Shown in pieces: positions 7,501-11,750 of a stretch of 11,750 bases of DNA. The notes beneath the pieces were generated by a model. The model searched no databases, had not been told where the DNA came from, and saw nothing but the letters and a program-made list of their open reading frames with translations. Source of the DNA: Croceibacterium_A sp039920345. Lineage in GTDB: Bacteria; Pseudomonadota; Alphaproteobacteria; Sphingomonadales; Sphingomonadaceae. The translations under genes were made by a program, and so were the position numbers. Each line of letters starts with the position of its first letter. Position 1 is the stretch's first letter. The stretch spans positions 1 through 11,750 of the forward strand of contig JBDSDZ010000143.1 in assembly GCA_039920345.1 (NCBI GenBank). The letters are read 5' to 3'.

Positions 7501-8063
7501 TCGTCGCCGAAGAAGTCGAGCCGCAGGCCCTGGTCGAGCCCGGCGGGAAACAAGTCGAAGATCGAACCGCGCACCGCAAATTCGCCGGTATCGACCACGG
7601 TGTCGGTGCGGCTGTAGCCTTGCCGCTGGAGCAGCGCGGCCAGGCTGTCATGCCCGATGGTCGCGCCGCGCTTGAGCTCGCGCACGCCCTCGCGGATGCG
7701 GAACGGGGTGAGCACCCGCTGGAGCACGGCGTTGACCGTAGTGACGAGCAGCTGGCTGCCCGATTTGCCCGCCTGCAACTGGTGCAGCGCGGACAGGCGC
7801 CGCGCGCTGACCGAGATTGCCGGACTGGCGCGGTCGTAAGGCAGGCAGTCCCAGGCGGGGAATTCGATCACCTGCAATTCGGGCGCGAACCAGCGCGCCG
7901 CGTCGGTCACCGCGCGCATCGCCTGCTCGTCGGGCGCGATGAAGACAGCGCGGCCTTTGGCGGCGCGCGCGAGGTCGGCCATGACCAGCGGCTGCGCACC
8001 GCGCGGAACGGAGCTCAGCGTCAACGGCGTGGCGGAGGCCAGGATGCGGGAAAGGTCGGGCAT
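4572..8063 (-). CDS. mfd: Transcription-repair coupling factor Mfd
   Basis: A protein of about 1163 residues (E. coli Mfd is 1148). It pushes stalled RNA polymerase off damaged DNA by ATP-driven dsDNA translocation and recruits UvrA. In order: a degenerate UvrB-like N-terminal part (about 1-340, with AWDCLPYDRASP) lacking a Walker A motif; the RNA polymerase-interacting domain (about 490-540, LVVHLDHGIGKYLGLEPI); a RecG-like motor with Walker A CGDVGFGKTE near 634, Walker B-type DEEQRFG near 733, TATPIPRTLQM, and QLRGRVGRAK; and the C-terminal regulatory domain from about 1005 (PEEYVPDLAVRMALYRRL). ATG 8063 is chosen; a TTG at 8075 in frame would add four residues. Neither has a strong Shine-Dalgarno. 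It follows sdhE on the same strand after 135 bp and may share its transcript. Confidence 0.97.
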   Translation of the reverse strand: MPDLSRILASATPLTLSSVPRGAQPLVMADLARAAKGRAVFIAPDEQAMRAVTDAARWFAPELQVIEFPAWDCLPYDRASPAISVSARRLSALHQLQAGKSGSQLLVTTVNAVLQRVLTPFRIREGVRELKRGATIGHDSLAALLQRQGYSRTDTVVDTGEFAVRGSIFDLFPAGLDQGLRLDFFGDELESLRLFDPNTQRTTSMVEGHLLLPASEALLDEDSVRRFRARYRERFGANATQDPLYQAISDGRRLAGMEHWLPLFEDKLATLFDHLSPDDLLVIDAAAIPAGEERLVDIDDYYRQRIETGGQAAGSYRPIEPDALYLSREEFTGALDRQPIHRAVIFAEPESAKVLDFGFRSARDFTPERSQGANVYEAAAAHFKALGKAGKRPLYAAYSEGSRARVGSILEEAGTIFKLADTWQAALGASGKGAPVAMVLPLDTGFSNDELELVTEQDLLGDRLVRRRKRQKDSDAFLAELSALGRGDLVVHLDHGIGKYLGLEPITVGQSKHDCVMLEYAGGDKLYIPVENIDVLSRYGSGDEFGALDRLGGEAWQRRKARLKERIREIANELLRTAAARALRKAPVLEAEESALAQFVDRFPWQETEDQERAIGEVLGDLGEGKPMDRLVCGDVGFGKTEVAMRAAFVAAMSGQQVAIVAPTTLLARQHYENFRDRFAGFPTKVGRLSRLVPTKEAKETREGLADGTMDIVIGTHAILSKTTQFRNLGLVVVDEEQRFGVTHKEKLKQLRADVHVLTLTATPIPRTLQMAMSGLRELSTIQTPPVDRLAVRTYVMEWDDMVMREALLREHHRGGQSFIVVPRIADMEAVSAWLHKHVPEVKAVTAHGQMSPTEVEERMSAFYDKKYEVLLSTTIVESGLDIPSANTIIIHRADRFGLAQLYQLRGRVGRAKLRAYAYLATPKDRALSEVAEKRLKVLGDLDSLGAGFQLASHDLDIRGAGNLLGDEQSGHIREVGFELYQSMLEDAILAAKAGEVGLENDRGGLSPQITVDAPIMIPEEYVPDLAVRMALYRRLNDAKDKAEVESMAAEMIDRFGPLPQATANLVKLIEIKQQAIEACIAKIEVGARGTLVSFHEDRFPDPAGLLAYVDRLAGTAKLRPDMKLVISRTWGDPQSRLNGLVQLTKGLSAVVRKAEKRETVGV

Positions 8064-8113
8064 TCTGCGGTTCAAGCCTGGGCGAGGGCCACGGTTCCGC
8101 TGGCAGGGGAAGT

Positions 8114-8148
8114 CCCGCCCGCGATGGTTGGAAGGATACGCGGGCGGG
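8114..8148. repeat. 10-bp perfect hairpin in the sdhE-mfd spacer
   Basis: CCCGCCCGCG (8114-8123) and CGCGGGCGGG (8139-8148) pair perfectly around a 15-nt loop. There is no T-run after either arm on either strand, so it is not a standard intrinsic terminator. In the sdhE-to-mfd transcript it would form a stable GC stem 50 nt upstream of the mfd ATG, where it could stabilise the upstream message or reduce read-through. Function is inferred only from position. Confidence 0.6.
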
Positions 8149-8198
8149 GGCGCGCAAATGGGGGGTCAGAGGGGGGTCGACCCGTTGCGAACCGAAAC

Positions 8199-8462
8199 CT
8201 AGATGGACACATAATCGAGCTTTTCAAGCGCGGCCAGCATCGGTCCGGCGAACTTTTCCGGCGCCGGCCGGGTCTGTAGCGCCCATGCCATGACGTCGAC
8301 GTCGTCTTCCTCAATCAACGATTCGAACCACAGCAGTTGGGGCTCGTCCCAGGTGGCGTGATAGCGGTCGAAAAAGCCGCCGATCATGTAGTCGGCCTCG
8401 CGCGTGCCGCGATGCCAGGCACGGAACCGCGCGCGGGCATGTCGAGGTTGAAGATCGGCCAC
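8199..8462 (-). CDS. sdhE: FAD assembly factor SdhE (succinate dehydrogenase assembly factor 2)
   Basis: An 87-residue cytoplasmic protein of the SdhE/Sdh5 family, which helps attach FAD covalently to SdhA. The family hallmark RGxxE is present as R18-G-T-R-E22 (AWHRGTREAD), followed by MIGGFFDRY, then WFESLIEEDDVDVMAWAL, the five-helix core pattern. Length (about 85-95) fits the family. The start is GTG 8462; no in-frame ATG precedes the RGxxE motif and the N-terminus starting here (MADLQPRHARARFRAW) matches relatives I recall. No Shine-Dalgarno is visible and the start codon lies in the arm of a hairpin. Clustering with mfd and recG is common in alphaproteobacteria and supports the call; the neighbouring sdh genes are not in the window. 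Confidence 0.92.
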   Translation of the reverse strand: MADLQPRHARARFRAWHRGTREADYMIGGFFDRYHATWDEPQLLWFESLIEEDDVDVMAWALQTRPAPEKFAGPMLAALEKLDYVSI

Positions 8463-8492
8463 GGGGCGCGGTTAGGACCGCCGCGCCCCGTG
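8460..8492. promoter_or_regulatory. 12-bp perfect hairpin covering the sdhE start codon
   Basis: Bases 8460-8471 and 8481-8492 are perfect inverted repeats (core CGGGGCGCGG / CCGCGCCCCG) around a 9-nt loop TTAGGACCG. It fills the 39-bp gap between the hemerythrin stop (8502) and sdhE, and its last arm on the reverse strand ends in the sdhE GTG (8462-8460). No T-run follows. It could end hemerythrin transcription imperfectly, or mask the sdhE start in a read-through message. Confidence 0.6.
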
Positions 8493-8501
8493 TGCAAGCG
8501 G

Positions 8502-9017
8502 TCAGGCGGCGGCAGTCGGCTGGACGGCGGTCATTTCGGCCGGCGGGAGCCCGCCATTCTCGGCCTGCGCCATCAGCTCCTGCTTGCGCGCCAGCATCTG
8601 GTCACGCAGCGCGACCAGATCGACATCGGTGTCGCGGCACTGGGCAAACATGCCTTCCTTGGGCATTTCCTCCTCGCCCACGTGGTGCTCGATTTCCTCG
8701 CTCAGGACTTTGACCTTGGAATCGTAGAACTGCTCGTCCGGGCCGCCGGCCACGATATCGTTGATCAGCAGTTTGGCCCCGTCGTGCTCGACATACGCTT
8801 CGTCGAGCGTGTCATCTTCGATCTTGCCGCGAAACGCCGGGTAGAAGATCTCCTCCTCGATCATGGCGTGGATCTTCAGCTCGGTACAAATCTGGTTGGC
8901 GAGCGATTCCTTGCGATCCTTGCCGCTGGCGTTTTCGAACTTCTCGAACAGGTCTTCGACCTTGCGGTGATCGGCCTTGAGCAGCGCAATTGCGTCGGTG
9001 AATTCTTCGGTAGCCAT
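8502..9017 (-). CDS. Hemerythrin HHE domain protein (copy 1)
   Basis: A 171-residue soluble four-helix protein with a full set of di-iron ligands: H17 (LLKADHRKVEDLF), H50-x3-E54 (KIHAMIEEEIFYP), H78 (VEHDGAKLL), and H111/H112 with E115/E116 (EHHVGEEEM). Bacterial HHE proteins bind O2 or NO, respond to redox or store iron; which applies here cannot be told. Start ATG 9017 has GGAG (9027-9024) 6 nt upstream. The C-terminal tail (about 150-171) is Ala/Pro rich and probably disordered. It is clearly related to the copy at 11230. It is divergent from recG and lies upstream of sdhE with a strong hairpin between. An EcfG-like promoter at 9062-9086 suggests general-stress control. Confidence 0.9.
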   Translation of the reverse strand: MATEEFTDAIALLKADHRKVEDLFEKFENASGKDRKESLANQICTELKIHAMIEEEIFYPAFRGKIEDDTLDEAYVEHDGAKLLINDIVAGGPDEQFYDSKVKVLSEEIEHHVGEEEMPKEGMFAQCRDTDVDLVALRDQMLARKQELMAQAENGGLPPAEMTAVQPTAAA

Positions 9018-9061
9018 GTGGGTCTCCTGCGTCTGAGTGGGTTTGACGGGTTCCTCCTTGC

Positions 9062-9086
9062 AACCGCGGGCGGATTTCCCGGTTCC
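9062..9086 (-). promoter_or_regulatory. Candidate EcfG-type (general stress) promoter for hemerythrin copy 1
   Basis: On the reverse strand GGAAC (9086-9082) is followed after 16 nt by GGTT (9065-9062). Alphaproteobacterial EcfG sigma factors recognise GGAAC-N16/17-CGTT, so the -35 box is exact, the spacing is right and the -10 box matches 3 of 4. Transcription would start near 9055, about 38 nt before the ATG at 9017. No better sigma-70 boxes were seen in this 134-bp divergent region. Confidence 0.45.
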
Positions 9087-9151
9087 TCAATTCACAAACG
9101 TTAGGAGCGATGACCTTCGCACCAGCGTTGAAAGCGCATAGGGGAGGGGCC

Positions 9152-11218
9152 ATGCGCCCCGCGACGCTCAATCCGCTGTTTGCCGAAACCGACAGCCTCG
9201 AAGGCGTCGGGCCTAAGCTGAAGAAGCCGCTCGAGAAGCTCGGGCTGACGCGGGTGCGCGATGTGGCGTATCACTTGCCCGACCGGTTCGTGCAGCGCCG
9301 CGCGGTGGCCAACCTGGACGAAGCGACGGTGGGCGAGCAGGTGGTCGTCGCGCTGACCGTGGTCGAGCACTGCTCCAGCCCCGGCAACCGCGCGCCTTAT
9401 CGCGTGCTGGCGCAGGACGCGCTCGGCAACATTTGCGCGATCACCTATTTCGGCAAGGCCAGCTACACCGCCAAGAAGCTGCTCCCGGTGGGAGAAAAGC
9501 GCTGGGTCGCAGGGCGTCTCGATCAGTACGGGCAGATGCTGCAGATGGTCCATCCTGACCACGTGGCGGAAGACAGCGCCGGGCTGATGGGCCACCTGGT
9601 CGAACCGGTCTATGCGCTGGCCGAGGGGCTGACCCAGCCCAAAGTCGCCAGCCTGGTCGAACAGGCGATCGAACGCGCGCCCGAACTGCCCGAATGGATC
9701 GAGCCCGGCCTGCTGGGCCAGCACAAATGGCCCACCTGGCGCGACGCGCTGGTGCTGGCGCACCGCGCCGAGCATCCGGCGGCGCGCGATCGGCTCGCCT
9801 ATGACGAACTGCTCGCCAACAGCCTCGCGCTGTTGCTGGTGCGGGCCGACAACCGCAAGCGCCGCGGACAGCCGCTGACCGGCGACGGGCGGTTGCGCGA
9901 CAAGCTCGACCTGCCGTTCCCGCTGACCGGCGCGCAGCAACGCTCGATTGGCGAGATCGCCGGCGACATGGCGCAGGCCGCGCCGATGCTGCGGCTGCTG
10001 CAGGGCGATGTCGGATCGGGCAAGACGGTGGTGGCGCTCGAAGCGATGCTGCTGGCGGTGGAAGGCGGAGCGCAAGCGGCCATGCTGGCGCCGACCGAAA
10101 TTCTCGCCCGCCAGCACTATGATACGCTGCGCGCGCTGGCCGGACCGACGGGGGTGACCATCGCGCTGCTGACCGGGCGCGACAAAGGCCGCGCGCGGGA
10201 ATCGATCCTGATGGGATTGCTCGATGGCAGCATCGACATCGTGGTCGGCACCCACGCGATTTTCCAGGACACCGTCAGCTATCGCAACCTCGCGCTGGTG
10301 GTGATCGATGAACAGCATCGCTTCGGGGTCAGCCAGCGGCTGCTACTTACCCAGAAGGGCAAGGTCACGCCGCATTGTCTGGCGATGACCGCAACGCCGA
10401 TCCCGCGCACGCTGACGCTGGCGCAATATGGCGAAATGGACGTCAGCCGGCTCGACGAGATGCCCCCGGGACGCCAGCCGATCGACACCCGCGTGGTCGC
10501 GCTCGACCGGCTGGCCGATGTTGTCGATGGCCTGGCGCGGCATCTCGAAAGCGGGGCGCAAGCTTATTGGGTGTGCCCGATGGTGCGCGGGAGCGAGGAC
10601 GAGAGCCAGGACCTGGCCGCGGCCGAAGCGCGCTTCGCATCGCTCAAGGCGCGGTTCGGCGATACCGTGGCGCTGGTCCACGGCCAGCTCAAGCCCGAGC
10701 TCAAAGACGCCGCGATGGCGCGCTTTGCCTCGGGCGCGGCGCAGTTGCTGGTGGCGACTACGGTGATCGAAGTCGGGGTCGATGTGCCCAATTCCACGTT
10801 GATGGTAGTCGAACAGGCCGAACGCTTTGGCCTTGCCCAGTTGCACCAGTTGCGCGGCCGGGTCGGGCGCGGCAGCGGCAAGTCAGTCTGCCTGTTGCTG
10901 CGCGGCGAGGCATTGAGCGAAGTCGGCCGCCAGCGGCTGGCGCTGATGCGCGAAACGCAGGACGGATTCCGGCTGGCCGAAGAAGATCTCGCGTTGCGCG
11001 GCGGCGGCGAACTGCTCGGCACGCGCCAGTCGGGCGACACCCCGTTCCGCGTGGCCGACCTTGAGCAGATTCAGCGTCTGCTGCCGCTGGCGCACGATGA
11101 CGCGCGGCTGCTGGTGGAACGCGACGGCGGCCTGACCGGCGAGCGCGGCGAGGCGGCGCGGGTACTACTGTACCTTTTCGATCGTGACTGGGGCGTACAA
11201 CTGCTCAGGGGCGGCTAG
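9152..11218 (+). CDS. recG: ATP-dependent DNA helicase RecG
   Basis: A 688-residue helicase (E. coli 693) that reverses stalled replication forks and migrates Holliday and D-/R-loop junctions. Residues about 1-150 form the helical N-terminus and the OB-fold wedge (LEGVGPKLKKPLEKLGL at the front). The motor carries Walker A GDVGSGKT at 285-292, APTEILARQHYDTL, Walker B D386-E-Q-H389, motif III TATPIPRTLTLAQYG near 412, TTVIEVGVDVPN, and QLRGRVGRGSGK near 566-577; the C-terminal TRG region follows (GGELLGTRQSGDTPFRVADL). Start 9152 is chosen because AGGGGAGG (9140-9147) lies just upstream and the MRPATLNPLFAE start fits alphaproteobacterial RecG; an in-frame ATG at 9110 has AGGAG only 2 nt away. 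It converges on the second hemerythrin gene with 11 bp between stops. Confidence 0.97.
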   Translation: MRPATLNPLFAETDSLEGVGPKLKKPLEKLGLTRVRDVAYHLPDRFVQRRAVANLDEATVGEQVVVALTVVEHCSSPGNRAPYRVLAQDALGNICAITYFGKASYTAKKLLPVGEKRWVAGRLDQYGQMLQMVHPDHVAEDSAGLMGHLVEPVYALAEGLTQPKVASLVEQAIERAPELPEWIEPGLLGQHKWPTWRDALVLAHRAEHPAARDRLAYDELLANSLALLLVRADNRKRRGQPLTGDGRLRDKLDLPFPLTGAQQRSIGEIAGDMAQAAPMLRLLQGDVGSGKTVVALEAMLLAVEGGAQAAMLAPTEILARQHYDTLRALAGPTGVTIALLTGRDKGRARESILMGLLDGSIDIVVGTHAIFQDTVSYRNLALVVIDEQHRFGVSQRLLLTQKGKVTPHCLAMTATPIPRTLTLAQYGEMDVSRLDEMPPGRQPIDTRVVALDRLADVVDGLARHLESGAQAYWVCPMVRGSEDESQDLAAAEARFASLKARFGDTVALVHGQLKPELKDAAMARFASGAAQLLVATTVIEVGVDVPNSTLMVVEQAERFGLAQLHQLRGRVGRGSGKSVCLLLRGEALSEVGRQRLALMRETQDGFRLAEEDLALRGGGELLGTRQSGDTPFRVADLEQIQRLLPLAHDDARLLVERDGGLTGERGEAARVLLYLFDRDWGVQLLRGG

Positions 11219-11229
11219 GCCCCCGCGCC

Positions 11230-11750
11230 TTACTCCGACGCGGCGATGTGGATCTTGCTCGGCTCGGCCGTCGGCAAGCCGCCATCGTCCTTGAGCTCGG
11301 CCTTGAGTTCCTTTTCGCGCACCAGCATTTTTTCGAGCATCGCCACCAGGTCGAGATCGCTCTCGCGCGCCTGGTCGAAGATGCCGCCCTTTTCTTCTTC
11401 CTCGTCCTGGTGATGGACCATCTGTTCGCCGAGCACCTGCAGCTTGGCGATCACGTTGTCCTGGGTGTTGCGCGCGTCGAGTACGTCGTTGACGATAATC
11501 TTGGCGGTATCGTGTTCGACCAGGCCTTCATCGAGCTTGGCCTTTTTACCGCCGTGGCGCCGCAGCGCCGGGTAAAACAGCTCTTCCTCCAGCTCCATGT
11601 GGATCTTGAGCATGTTGGCCAGCCGCCCGCCGAGCTTAAGCTTTTCTGCAGGGTCCGCGTCCTTGATGCGGTCGAGCATGTCTTCGACCGCATCATGATC
11701 GGCCTTGAGCTTGTCGACGGCATCTTCGGGCGTGCTGGAAAACAGGGACA
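11230..11750 (-). CDS. Hemerythrin HHE domain protein (copy 2), start outside window
   Basis: An open frame runs from the TAA at 11232-11230 to the window edge, 172 complete codons; the true start lies just beyond 11750. An ATG at 11679 is in frame but would drop the first ligand helix, so it is not the start. In the visible part the ligands are H18 (KLKADHDAVEDML), H50-x3-E54 (KIHMELEEELFYP), H79 (VEHDTAKII), and H112/H113 with E116/E117 (HHQDEEEE). It shares the same motif order, spacing and the tail pattern DGGLPTAE / NGGLPPAE with copy 1, so the two are paralogues. The C-terminal third is long, charged and helical. It converges on recG. Confidence 0.88.
   Translation of the reverse strand, partial: SLFSSTPEDAVDKLKADHDAVEDMLDRIKDADPAEKLKLGGRLANMLKIHMELEEELFYPALRRHGGKKAKLDEGLVEHDTAKIIVNDVLDARNTQDNVIAKLQVLGEQMVHHQDEEEEKGGIFDQARESDLDLVAMLEKMLVREKELKAELKDDGGLPTAEPSKIHIAASE

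Noticed and set aside
9101..10318. 405-codon open frame on the - strand, antisense to recG
   Set aside because: Arg/Gln/His-rich shadow of recG, no family motif and it crosses the divergent region of recG.
11230..11679. Hemerythrin copy 2 starting at ATG 11679
   Set aside because: The frame stays open to the window end and residues upstream (KLKADHDAVED) supply the first ligand His and match copy 1.
1..11750. CRISPR array, toxin-antitoxin pair, phage or transposon genes
   Set aside because: No regularly spaced repeats, no recombinase or phage proteins and no paired small genes were found on either strand.

Overview
The window looks like ordinary chromosome of a high-GC alphaproteobacterium, most likely of the order Sphingomonadales. 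Three things point there: the clustering of mfd, sdhE and recG, which is common in that group; the sphingomonad-like wording of several proteins (RecG start, SdhE, the exported methyltransferase-like protein, the small HNH-type protein); and G+C of roughly two thirds in most genes. The assignment rests on family knowledge, not a database search.

Layout. Bases 1-149 (-) hold the start of a secreted protein, probably an alpha/beta hydrolase, cut by the window edge. Divergent from it is an exported class I methyltransferase-like protein (302-1042, +), which converges on a PilZ domain protein (1054-1425, -). A tRNA-Asn(GTT) gene with encoded CCA (1558-1632, -) has a well-formed sigma-70-type promoter in the 63-bp gap before it. 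NAD kinase (1696-2499, -) is divergent from a stand-alone EAL-domain c-di-GMP phosphodiesterase (2589-3404, +). A small HNH-like zinc protein follows (3492-3830, +), then a Sel1-repeat protein of clearly lower G+C (3885-4499, -).

The second half is genome maintenance and stress: mfd (4572-8063, -), sdhE (8199-8462, -), a hemerythrin-domain protein (8502-9017, -), recG (9152-11218, +, divergent from the hemerythrin gene), and a second, paralogous hemerythrin-domain gene (11230 to the window end, -) whose start lies outside.

How the parts work together. Mfd couples repair to stalled transcription and RecG remodels stalled forks and recombination intermediates. SdhE flavinylates succinate dehydrogenase. 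The hemerythrin proteins carry di-iron ligand sets suited to O2, NO or redox sensing or iron handling, and an EcfG-like (general stress response) promoter upstream of the first suggests stress control. PilZ and EAL are a c-di-GMP receptor and a c-di-GMP-degrading enzyme lying close together.

I did not find a convincing unknown defence or mobile system. The best leads are regulatory: a 12-bp perfect hairpin covering the sdhE start codon, a 10-bp hairpin between sdhE and mfd, an EcfG-like promoter for the first hemerythrin gene, and the paired hemerythrin genes around recG. The HNH-like protein with replaced histidines and the low-GC Sel1 gene are also worth checking.
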